Made by a program: the position numbers and the translations under genes. From the NCBI GenBank assembly GCA_021202525.1, contig JAJQCV010000114.1, positions 1-35,885 on the forward strand: 35,885 bases of DNA. The letters are read 5' to 3'. Source of the DNA: Akkermansiaceae bacterium (lineage in GTDB: Bacteria > Verrucomicrobiota > Verrucomicrobiia > Verrucomicrobiales > Akkermansiaceae). Each line of letters starts with the position of its first letter. Within the stretch, counting starts at the first letter, position 1. Below, piece after piece: positions 1 to 6,441 of the stretch. The notes beneath the pieces are model-generated. The model was not told the origin of the DNA. It was given only the letters and a program-made list of their open reading frames with translations, and did not search any database.

Positions 1-74
1 TGACCCCTATGATCCCTACGAAACGAAACAAACTTTAAAGAGAAGAAATAGCTTAGAAAACCTATTCCGGCTTT

Positions 75-644
75 TCATTCTTCCAGAAGTCTGCCTCCGT
101 CATGCCATTCTCCGTACATCCTGTTGGCGCGGGTATGTTCCAGAAACTTCTCCAGGCGGCTTTTGAACAGGTCCGGCTGGTTTTTCTTGATCTGGATGGT
201 ATCGATGCGCACGTGGCGGTACAGACGCGGGAAGTTCAGAAAATGGGCGTATGCTTCCGGTTCCCGGCGCAGGGCGTTCAGGATTTCGGAATCTATTTGG
301 AAGGTTTCCGGGTCCATGTCCGGCAGGCAGTCCATCCCCCACGGCGTCATCAATCCCATTCTGTGCAGGCGGCGGACGCGTTCCTTGTTCAGTTCCGACC
401 ACTTGCTTCCTTTGGCCCTCGGAGAAAGACGCTGGGCCAAATGCCCCTCCGGCGTCTTTTTGCGCGTGCTGTCAATCCAGCCGAAGCAGAGGGCCTCCTC
501 CACGGCATCCAGGTAAAGAACGGCATGCGGAGAAGGTTTGCGGGTGATCGGAATCCAGCAGGATGAGGCGGTGAGATGGTGTTTTTCCAGCCACGCCCTC
601 AATTCTCCGCGCGTTGTGATGGGAAGCAACTGGTCAATGTCCAT
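75..644 (-). CDS. YdeI/OmpD-associated family protein
   Basis: A 189-residue soluble protein with no signal peptide or membrane segment. The order of conserved blocks matches the YdeI/OmpD-associated (bacteriocin-protection-like) family: an N-terminal block ending in ALCFGWIDSTRKK (about residues 51-63), then a basic RLSPRAKGSKWSELNKERV stretch (about 72-90), then a helical C-terminal region. The molecular function of this family is not established; names mentioning bacteriocin protection come from loose associations. The start is the ATG at 642-644, and no Shine-Dalgarno sequence precedes it. The gene is divergent from the L,D-transpeptidase-like gene, and the 227 bp between them must hold both promoters. 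Family call is fairly sure; role is unknown. Confidence 0.8.
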   Translation of the reverse strand: MDIDQLLPITTRGELRAWLEKHHLTASSCWIPITRKPSPHAVLYLDAVEEALCFGWIDSTRKKTPEGHLAQRLSPRAKGSKWSELNKERVRRLHRMGLMTPWGMDCLPDMDPETFQIDSEILNALRREPEAYAHFLNFPRLYRHVRIDTIQIKKNQPDLFKSRLEKFLEHTRANRMYGEWHDGGRLLEE

Positions 645-871
645 GATCGCATGAGGTGAAGGGGAGAATCATTCTGGGGCCGTACACGTTTCCGGTGTGT
701 TTTCTCGGGGGAAGGGCCGTTGCGGATATTCCGGCTGTGTAAGCCCGGCTATGGAGCAAGTCAATGCCAATCTGGGAGAAGAGAACGCCTTTTTTGGAGT
801 GGTCTTTACAACATTAAAAGAATCAGTTGTTTTCTCCTTGTAAAAACAGATGGGAAAGCTATACGTGTTTC

Positions 872-1639
872 ATGAAGAAAAACGTGCTGCTGACTGGGCT
901 GGGGCTGGTTCTGGCAGTTTGTGCGGTTATGGTTTCCCGGATGGCGTGCGCCGAGGATGCAGACAGCCGGGCTTCCGCCGCCCGCGAACGGGTAGCGCCC
1001 GTCCTGAATTCCTTCCTGGGTCCCTGCGGAGCCAGGGTGGGTTCTTCCGTGTTCCTGCGTGCCGTGAAGGAGGATTCCCTGCTGGAGCTCTGGGTGAAGC
1101 CGGACAAGGGGGAGCGCTACGTACTCGCCAAACGCTATCCCATTGCCGCATGGTCCGGAGAGCTCGGCCCCAAGCAGAAGGAAGGGGACAGGCAGACGCC
1201 GGAGGGGTTTTATGAGGTGGTTCCCTCCGGATTGAATCCGCGCAGCAATTACCATTTGTCTTTCAACATCGGCTATCCCAATTCCTACGACCGTTTTCTG
1301 AACAGGACGGGGAGCCTGATCATGGTGCACGGCAGGGACGTTTCCATCGGCTGTCTGGCGATGACGGACCCGGGCATTGAAGAACTTTATACGATGGTGG
1401 AACAGGCCATGGCGTCCGGCCAGAAGAGCGTGCCCGTGCAGATATATCCCTTTGTGCCGACTCCGGCGCGGCTGATGCAGGAGAAGGATTCCCCCCATGC
1501 GGCGTTCTGGTTCCTGCTGGCCCGCGCATGGAACTGGACGGAAAGCCGTCACGCCCCGGCTCCGGTGGCGTTCAGGGACGGCAGTCTGGTTTTGGACAGT
1601 GACGCCCCATGTTCCGGATCAGGGCCGGATGGGGAGTGA
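872..1639 (+). CDS. L,D-transpeptidase (YkuD) family protein, YafK/LdtF-like
   Basis: A secreted protein of 255 residues with a YkuD catalytic domain. The start at 872 gives a clean signal peptide (MKKNVLLTGLG then a hydrophobic run ending ACA, about residues 1-27); an in-frame TTG at 827 would only add a polar leader, so it is not preferred. The catalytic block HGRDVSIGCLAMTD carries the His and the S-x-G-C cysteine of L,D-transpeptidases. The C-A-M-T-D continuation is typical of the YafK/LdtF/DpaA branch, whose E. coli member removes Braun lipoprotein from peptidoglycan instead of cross-linking. It acts in the periplasm on mDAP stem peptides. The next gene, on the opposite strand, makes mDAP, which fits a cell-wall role. 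Whether it transfers or hydrolyses cannot be told from sequence. Confidence 0.85.
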   Translation: MKKNVLLTGLGLVLAVCAVMVSRMACAEDADSRASAARERVAPVLNSFLGPCGARVGSSVFLRAVKEDSLLELWVKPDKGERYVLAKRYPIAAWSGELGPKQKEGDRQTPEGFYEVVPSGLNPRSNYHLSFNIGYPNSYDRFLNRTGSLIMVHGRDVSIGCLAMTDPGIEELYTMVEQAMASGQKSVPVQIYPFVPTPARLMQEKDSPHAAFWFLLARAWNWTESRHAPAPVAFRDGSLVLDSDAPCSGSGPDGE

Positions 1640-1797
1640 AGAAGTCCCTGAATTGCGGATGGGGCAACTCTTCAGACGGGTGCGGCCAAGCTGTTTTACG
1701 GCTGTGCCTGCCATGCATCGCCCGGCGCTTCCTGCATGGAATGGTGAATAATGGCGGAATGGCTTTGCCGGGCTGCCATTTGAAGGAACAAGGGCGG

Positions 1798-1834
1798 AAA
1801 AAAGCCCCGGAACGGCAAGAATCCATTCCGGGGC
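1798..1834 (-). terminator. Intrinsic terminator of the diaminopimelate dehydrogenase gene
   Basis: On the minus strand the arms GCCCCGGAA and TTCCGGGGC form a perfect 9-bp stem with a 13-nt loop, followed directly by six T residues. It lies 56 bp past the ddh stop codon at 1890. It also sits between two convergent genes. Confidence 0.85.
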
Positions 1835-1889
1835 ATCTGGAAAGACCGTCTACGCGGAGAAGTCTTCTCCGTGCAGGGCACGCCATTCG

Positions 1890-2771
1890 TTAAACCAGTT
1901 GCGCGATCAGTTCTTCGCGGTCGCCCGGCAGGAAGTCCATGGGAGCGATTTCCGGCAGTGTGTAGCACCCGGCGCCCAGCTTCATGCTGGCGCGTGCGGA
2001 GGCTACCATGACCTGGGCGGTCAGGGCCGGATTGTTGATGCGCATTTCAAATTTGAACATCTGGTTCTGCGTGGTTCCGGAAACGCCCTTGCGCTCCATC
2101 AGCACGCCATGGCCCATGTCTTTCAGCGCGTCGATGTCCGGCACCTGCTGCACACGGGTGTCGTCATGGCTGAAGTAGGAATCGGACTTGATGGCGAATT
2201 CGACGTCGGAAAACTTCGCGCCCTCTTTCAGCACCACGTACACCATGCGGCGGTGGACGCCGGAACCGGTGGGGATGGTGAGGGAAAGGGCGTCTTCCAC
2301 GCCTTCCTTGGAGCGCGCCACTACGCTGTGGCCCATGCTCATGCCGGGTCCGAAGTTGGTGTACGTGATGCCCTTGGGCGCCATGGCCAGCATCATGGAA
2401 CGCATCACGGAATCCGTGCCCGGATCCCATCCGGCGGAAATGACGGCGACGGAGTCGTGCTTGATGGCCTGGGCGCCCAGGGAGCGGCGCAGGTCCACGA
2501 TCTTGTCATGAATGTCGAAGCTGTCCACCGTGTTGATGCCGCGGGCGAGCAGGGGCAGGGCCGTTTCTTCCACGCTGCGGGTGGGGGTGCAGAGCAGAGC
2601 GACGTCCACGTGCCCCAGCTCCTCAATGTCAGTCACGGTTTTGATGCCGTGGACGGGTTCGCTGCCGGGGCGGCGCACGATGCCGACCAGTTCCATATCG
2701 GGAGCGGCGCGCAAGGCGTCCACGGAGTACTTCCCGATGTTGCCGTATCCTACGATGGCTACTTTGATCAT
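1890..2771 (-). CDS. ddh: meso-diaminopimelate D-dehydrogenase (type II)
   Basis: Catalyses the NADPH-dependent reductive amination of L-2-amino-6-oxopimelate (tetrahydrodipicolinate) to meso-diaminopimelate, a one-step shortcut in lysine and peptidoglycan precursor synthesis. At 293 residues it is the short form seen in the type II (Symbiobacterium-like) enzymes; type I corynebacterial enzymes are longer. Visible features are the Rossmann nucleotide loop GYGNIG at residues 8-13, the VVRRPG-like strand end near 35, the SAGWDPGTDSVMR substrate-binding block near 112-124, and the GPGMSMGHS segment near 144-152. The start ATG at 2769-2771 has no Shine-Dalgarno sequence. It is followed by a strong terminator, and a 15-bp palindrome lies 32 bp upstream of the start. 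The enzyme family is confident; substrate range (some type II enzymes are used for D-amino acids) is not visible. Confidence 0.9.
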   Translation of the reverse strand: MIKVAIVGYGNIGKYSVDALRAAPDMELVGIVRRPGSEPVHGIKTVTDIEELGHVDVALLCTPTRSVEETALPLLARGINTVDSFDIHDKIVDLRRSLGAQAIKHDSVAVISAGWDPGTDSVMRSMMLAMAPKGITYTNFGPGMSMGHSVVARSKEGVEDALSLTIPTGSGVHRRMVYVVLKEGAKFSDVEFAIKSDSYFSHDDTRVQQVPDIDALKDMGHGVLMERKGVSGTTQNQMFKFEMRINNPALTAQVMVASARASMKLGAGCYTLPEIAPMDFLPGDREELIAQLV

Positions 2772-2802
2772 CTTGGTAAATGGTATGGTTCAGGGAGCCG
2801 GG

Positions 2803-2817
2803 GGCAGACGGTCTGCC
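2803..2817. promoter_or_regulatory. 15-bp palindrome upstream of ddh, possible operator
   Basis: GGCAGAC-G-GTCTGCC reads as a perfect dyad of 7-bp arms around one central base, 32 bp upstream of the ddh start codon. Its size and position suit a repressor site, but no second copy was noticed and the flanks are GC-rich, so this is only a candidate. Confidence 0.35.
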
Positions 2818-2975
2818 GGAGTGTTTCCCTCCCGTTGACGGCTGTCATTTAAGCTTTGTCTCCGGGGCATGGCAAGAACGGAGAATGACAGGGGGGCCTG
2901 TGCGGCATCATTGTGTGTTATTTGAACGGGAAAGCTCTGGAGGCAGTCTGAATCCTCGGAAACTCTTCCAATGAA

Positions 2976-3122
2976 ATGATGAAAACCAAATTAATTATTT
3001 TAGGCGTCGCCACCCTTCTTGGGTGCGTTTCCTGCCATACGATCGGCGGTGTGGGCAGGGATGTGGAATCCGTCGGCAACGACATCAATTCCGCCGCCCG
3101 GGCTACAAGCCGTGCCATGTAG
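2976..3122 (+). CDS. Entericidin-like small lipoprotein (first of a convergent pair)
   Basis: A 48-residue protein. It begins MMKTKLIILG, has a short hydrophobic run, then a lipobox ending at Cys20 (GCVSC; Cys16 is a less likely lipid site). The mature part is only about 29 residues: CHTIGGVGRDVESVGNDI followed by an Ala/Ser-rich tail. The C-x-T-x-x-G-V-G-x-D pattern after the lipid cysteine is the signature of the entericidin EcnA/EcnB family, tiny cell-envelope lipoproteins described in E. coli as an antidote/toxin pair induced in stationary phase. Two ATGs (2976, 2979) are in tandem and either could be used. A 12-bp terminator follows 26 bp after the stop. A near-twin faces it on the other strand at 3284-3433. 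Confidence 0.8.
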   Translation: MMKTKLIILGVATLLGCVSCHTIGGVGRDVESVGNDINSAARATSRAM

Positions 3123-3147
3123 GTCGGCCAACCGCTAAATATTCAGA

Positions 3148-3183
3148 AGCCGCTTCTCCGGAAAGGGAGAAGCGGCTCTTTTT
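3148..3183 (+). terminator. Strong intrinsic terminator after the first entericidin-like gene
   Basis: AGCCGCTTCTCC and GGAGAAGCGGCT form a perfect 12-bp stem with a 6-nt loop, followed by CTTTTT. It separates the two convergent entericidin-like genes. A second, weaker inverted repeat (TGCGGAAA(A)GG / CCTTTCCGCA) begins immediately after it, at 3183, but has no T-run. Confidence 0.9.
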
Positions 3184-3283
3184 GCGGAAAAGGTCAGCCT
3201 TTCCGCATGGATCGTATTCCAGGGGTTGTGCGCCGGAGCGGCAATAGTGTTCCGGAGTGGAGTTCCGAAGACCGGGCGGCTTT

Positions 3284-3433
3284 TTATTGCTGCATGGAGC
3301 GGCTCGTGGCCTGGGAAGCGCTGTCTATCTTGCTGCCCATGGATTCCACGTCCTTGCCGATGCCGCTGATGGTGTTGCAGGAGGCGAGGCCGAGAGCCGT
3401 TGCGGCGGTTAGAAGAATGAGTTTGATGTTCAT
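3284..3433 (-). CDS. Entericidin-like small lipoprotein (second of a convergent pair)
   Basis: A 49-residue protein read from the ATG at 3431-3433. It starts MNIKLILLTAATALG, with a lipobox LASC ending at Cys19. The mature peptide begins CNTISGIGKDVESMGSKI and ends in a Ser/Ala/Gln-rich tail. It matches the entericidin signature (C-N-T-x-x-G-x-G-x-D) and is clearly homologous to the protein at 2976-3122: both share the T-I-x-G-x-G-x-D-V-E-S core and the ATSR-(S/A)M end. It has its own consensus-like promoter (3467-3495), so the two genes are separately transcribed and convergent. By analogy with ecnAB one might be antidote and one effector, but the sequence does not show this and small structural lipoproteins are equally possible. 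Confidence 0.8.
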   Translation of the reverse strand: MNIKLILLTAATALGLASCNTISGIGKDVESMGSKIDSASQATSRSMQQ

Positions 3434-3466
3434 GGCGGTAGAATGGAATGAAATGTTGAAGATCGC

Positions 3467-3495
3467 ATGTTATCCCGCTTCCGTTTCCTTGTCAA
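3467..3495 (-). promoter_or_regulatory. Consensus-like sigma-70 promoter of the second entericidin-like gene
   Basis: On the minus strand TTGACA (3490-3495) and TAACAT (3467-3472) are separated by exactly 17 bp. The predicted transcript start is about 27 nt upstream of the ATG at 3433. This is the best promoter match I found in the window. Confidence 0.7.
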
Positions 3496-3642
3496 TGGAT
3501 CGAATGGTTGGAAGGGGGTAGAAGAGAGCCGGGACGCGCCTCCCGGTATTGAAGCTGGACGAAATGCCGGTTTTCCGGGGGCATGGCGTTCACGGTTTGG
3601 GATGATTTTTCCCTCGTTCCGGGGAGAACATGGTGCGCCGCT

Positions 3643-4245
3643 TCAGTCCTGAATTTTCACTTTGTCCGGAGTGCCGGCTTGTGCCAGTTTCCTTTTCAGG
3701 GAGATGACGAACCTGACCAGCAGGTAAATGGCCGCTCCCAGCAGGAGGACGGCCAGAACGGGCAGCACGCAGGCCAGAATGGAGACGAGGGAGGCGGATA
3801 CCGTTTCCGCCGTGGAGACTGCGGAATTGCCCAGTCCTCCCGTAGCGGCGGAGGCCGCCGCACGAATGGCCGCCATGCCGCCATGAATGACGCCCGCCGC
3901 TCCTCCGCCCGCAATGGTGGCCAGCCCCCACTGGAGCATGGGGTCCATGTGGCCGATGAATCCGGCAGCCAGGATGGTGCCCGCGATGACGGCTGCGGGC
4001 GCTCCCAGCACGTCCAGCGTATTGTCAATGACCGGAATGTAGTACCCTGCTATTTCCAGCAGGGTGGCTATGGAAAGCGTGATGAGGGCGGGGGTGCTCC
4101 CCAGCCACGCGAATTCCGGAGTAACGGTCAGAAAGCCCCCGTGGATGGCGATGGAGGCCACCAGCAGGGGCACGAAGATACGGAAGCCGCAGGCCGCTCC
4201 CAGCCCGATGCCGAGCAAAACGCCCATGACGGCTTCCATATTCAT
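3643..4245 (-). CDS. DUF4126 family membrane protein
   Basis: A 200-residue integral membrane protein, recognised as DUF4126 from its N-terminal GIGLGAACGFRIFVPLL block and the later ALITLSIATLLEIAGYYIPVIDN stretch pattern (about residues 54-76). Hydrophobic segments lie near residues 8-35, 50-70, 80-100 and 155-185. The segment around residues 100-150 is rich in Gly and Ala. The function of this family is unknown. It is the last gene of an apparent three-gene operon, 12 bp after the flotillin stop codon, so a role in membrane organisation together with flotillin and the NfeD-like protein is a reasonable inference. A second ATG two codons in (4239) could be the true start. Confidence 0.8.
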   Translation of the reverse strand: MNMEAVMGVLLGIGLGAACGFRIFVPLLVASIAIHGGFLTVTPEFAWLGSTPALITLSIATLLEIAGYYIPVIDNTLDVLGAPAAVIAGTILAAGFIGHMDPMLQWGLATIAGGGAAGVIHGGMAAIRAAASAATGGLGNSAVSTAETVSASLVSILACVLPVLAVLLLGAAIYLLVRFVISLKRKLAQAGTPDKVKIQD

Positions 4246-4257
4246 CTGAAAATCAGC

Positions 4258-5745
4258 TTAGTTTGACGGTGGTTTCCGTGGTTCCGGCCTGAACCTAGCG
4301 GCGGGGGCGGGGGCTTTTTTCCCGTCCGTGGATTTGCCCAAGAAGGAGGGCAGTTCCAGCCCTACGCTTTTGCCCAGTTCATGCAGGGGCAGCGTATCTT
4401 TCACCAGGTTCTGGACGAATCCGCCCACGGAGGAGTCTCCGCCGTTGCCCATCACGATGACCTTGTCGAATTTCAGCCCCTTGACGGCTCCGGACTGGAG
4501 TTCCACGATCCTGGTGAGCTGTTCCGTCACGAGGAGGTTGGATGCGGCGTCGGAAGAACCGGCTGCCTGCACAATCTGCCGGAAACCGCTGGCCTTACCG
4601 GCCAGCACGGCTTCAATGGCGGCGGCTTCACCGCGGCCCACCATTTCCATGCCTTCCCCTTCCGCCTTTTTCTTGAGCAGGGTGGCCTGGGCCTCGCCCT
4701 CTGCAAGCTGGCGGATGGCTTCCGCTTCCGCCTTGCGCTGGATGAGCAGGGCCTGGGCTTTGCCTTCCTGTTCCAGTTTGAGCACTTCCGCAGTGGCCTG
4801 GGCCTGTACTTCCCTCTGGCTCTTTTCAATGTGGGCGGATACCAGGATGTTGGCTTCCTGGGTGGCACGTTCACGTTCGGCGCGCTTCAATTCCGCTTCC
4901 TTTTCAGCCTGGTAGGCTTCTTCCAGGGTCTTGGCTTCCTGCACCTTTTGGGCCACTTCCGCCAGCTTTTTGGCTTCCGCCTGCTTCACTTGCAGCTTGG
5001 CGGCGGATTCCGCAATCTTGATCTGGGCTTCGTTCTGCCCTTCGATGGCGACGGCGCGGGCGTTCGCCACCTGGACGGTCTGGTCCTTTTCCGCTTCCGC
5101 CTTGCCGATTTCACCGCGGCGGGTTTCTTCCGCCACCTTGATGGTGGCGTCATTGATGGCGCGCGCGGCGGCTTCCTTGCCCAGGGCGTTGATGTAGCCG
5201 GAGGCGTCCTGGATGTCCGTAATGTTGGCGTTGATGAGGTGGAGGCCCACCTTGTGCAGTTCCACGTCCACGCCTTCCGTAATTCCCTTGATGAGTTTTT
5301 CGCGGTCGGAATTGATTTCCTCAATGGTCATGGAAGCAATCACCACGCGCATCTGGCCCATGATGATTTCCGCAGCCAGGTTGCGGATTTCCTCCCGGGT
5401 GCGGCCCAGCAGGCGGGCGGCGGCATTCTGCATGATTTCCGGCAGGGTGGAGATGCCCACGATGAAGGAGGAGGGAACGTCCACGCGGATGTTCTGGGAG
5501 GACAGGGCGCCCTGCAGGGGCACGTCAATGTTGATCGGGTTCAGGTCCAGATAGCTGTACGACTGGAGCACCGGCAGCACGAAGGTGGAACCGCCGTGGT
5601 AGCATTTGGCGGGCTGCCCCGTGCCCACCTTGCCGAAGACGATGAGGATTTTGTCCGGCGGGCACATGCGGTAGCGGCTGAATAGCCAGGAGGCCGTCAG
5701 GATGATGAAGAGAACCAGAATGGCAATGGGGATTATCTTGTCCAT
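4258..5745 (-). CDS. floT: Flotillin family protein (FloT/YuaG-like)
   Basis: A 495-residue SPFH/Band 7 scaffold protein that marks ordered membrane domains. It has one N-terminal membrane anchor (about residues 3-23), an SPFH/PHB domain from about 27 to 200, and then a long Ala/Glu/Lys-rich coiled coil (about 200-390) with the repeated EA-type heptads typical of flotillins. Near 400-450 is the VLAGKASGFRQIVQ and VTEQLTRIVELQ region seen in bacterial FloT. A Pro/Lys-rich tail ends the protein. The start at 5745 is chosen because it gives the anchor directly. The gene sits 33 bp after an NfeD-like gene, the classic yuaF-yuaG arrangement of Bacillus, where the partner controls domain properties. 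Family call is secure; what it organises here is not known. Confidence 0.92.
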   Translation of the reverse strand: MDKIIPIAILVLFIILTASWLFSRYRMCPPDKILIVFGKVGTGQPAKCYHGGSTFVLPVLQSYSYLDLNPINIDVPLQGALSSQNIRVDVPSSFIVGISTLPEIMQNAAARLLGRTREEIRNLAAEIIMGQMRVVIASMTIEEINSDREKLIKGITEGVDVELHKVGLHLINANITDIQDASGYINALGKEAAARAINDATIKVAEETRRGEIGKAEAEKDQTVQVANARAVAIEGQNEAQIKIAESAAKLQVKQAEAKKLAEVAQKVQEAKTLEEAYQAEKEAELKRAERERATQEANILVSAHIEKSQREVQAQATAEVLKLEQEGKAQALLIQRKAEAEAIRQLAEGEAQATLLKKKAEGEGMEMVGRGEAAAIEAVLAGKASGFRQIVQAAGSSDAASNLLVTEQLTRIVELQSGAVKGLKFDKVIVMGNGGDSSVGGFVQNLVKDTLPLHELGKSVGLELPSFLGKSTDGKKAPAPAARFRPEPRKPPSN

Positions 5746-5778
5746 GGTATTGTAATATGGGTGGTATGTTTGGGGTTG

Positions 5779-6312
5779 TTAATGAAGAGGTTTTACAGTG
5801 ACTACGCCGGCGGCGACGGAAACCACCTCCACCGACGTTCCGGCCGGGAGCGTTTCCTCGCCCTCCTGAATGGCCGGGAGGTACAGAAGCTGGCTGGGGT
5901 GGGCGATCGTCACCTGGCCGCCGCGCTGGCGGCCGCCGGGAATGCTGATGTACACGGAGCCGGTCATGCCCTTGAGGGTTTCATAGTTCAGGGTTCCGTC
6001 GGACTTGAGGCTCATGATGAAACGCATGGACAGGCCGATAATCAGGAACATCAGGATGCCGGTGAAAGCGGCGGCGGCTATGGAGGCGGCCATGCCCCAG
6101 CCCAGTCCCTGGGCCAGCACGCCGCCCCAGCCGAAGCCCAGGAAGAAGCCTATGCCGGATTTGACGGAAAGCAGCCCTACGTCGGCGCCTCCGGAGTCCG
6201 CATCAAAGTCTAGGTCATGTTCTCCCAGGCCGAAGAGGGACAGGAGGAACAACAGCGCGCCTATACCCGTCGCGGCAATGGCGATGATGAAAAAGATGGA
6301 GTAATCAGTCAT
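5779..6312 (-). CDS. NfeD/YuaF-like membrane protein, flotillin partner
   Basis: A 177-residue protein. It has a first membrane segment at about residues 5-27, a short acidic loop (GEHDLDFDADSGG), glycine-rich hydrophobic segments at about 50-67 and 72-97, and a C-terminal soluble domain (about 112-177) with the G-x-V-x-I-x-x-P-G-G-R-x-G-G-Q-V pattern of the NfeD OB-fold. The short form without a protease domain is the one usually paired with flotillin. It is first in a minus-strand operon with flotillin and DUF4126, preceded by a plausible promoter at 6333-6361. The expected role is to modulate flotillin assemblies in the inner membrane. Confidence 0.85.
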   Translation of the reverse strand: MTDYSIFFIIAIAATGIGALLFLLSLFGLGEHDLDFDADSGGADVGLLSVKSGIGFFLGFGWGGVLAQGLGWGMAASIAAAAFTGILMFLIIGLSMRFIMSLKSDGTLNYETLKGMTGSVYISIPGGRQRGGQVTIAHPSQLLYLPAIQEGEETLPAGTSVEVVSVAAGVVTVKPLH

Positions 6313-6332
6313 AGGGTGGATTGATTAAGGGG

Positions 6333-6361
6333 AGTATCCATATTTGCGGCCCGCTTGTCTA
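6333..6361 (-). promoter_or_regulatory. Probable promoter of the NfeD-flotillin operon
   Basis: On the minus strand TAGACA (6356-6361) and GATACT (6333-6338) are spaced by 17 bp. The transcript would start about 13 nt upstream of the first ATG, leaving no room for a long leader. Confidence 0.5.
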
Positions 6362-6441
6362 TGGAAAAAGACGGGCATGCGGGATTCCTGGCAGGAGGGA
6401 AGCGCTCCTCCCGCCGGGCTTTGGCATGTCCGGAAATTCCG

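Noticed and set aside
3183..3207. Second hairpin between the entericidin-like genes as a terminator for the minus-strand gene
   Set aside because: The stem (with one bulge) is followed by A residues, not T residues, in the minus-strand direction.
4381..5685. 434-codon plus-strand frame opposite flotillin
   Set aside because: Phe/Gly/His/Leu-rich antisense of the coiled-coil repeats; no recognisable motif and no start context.
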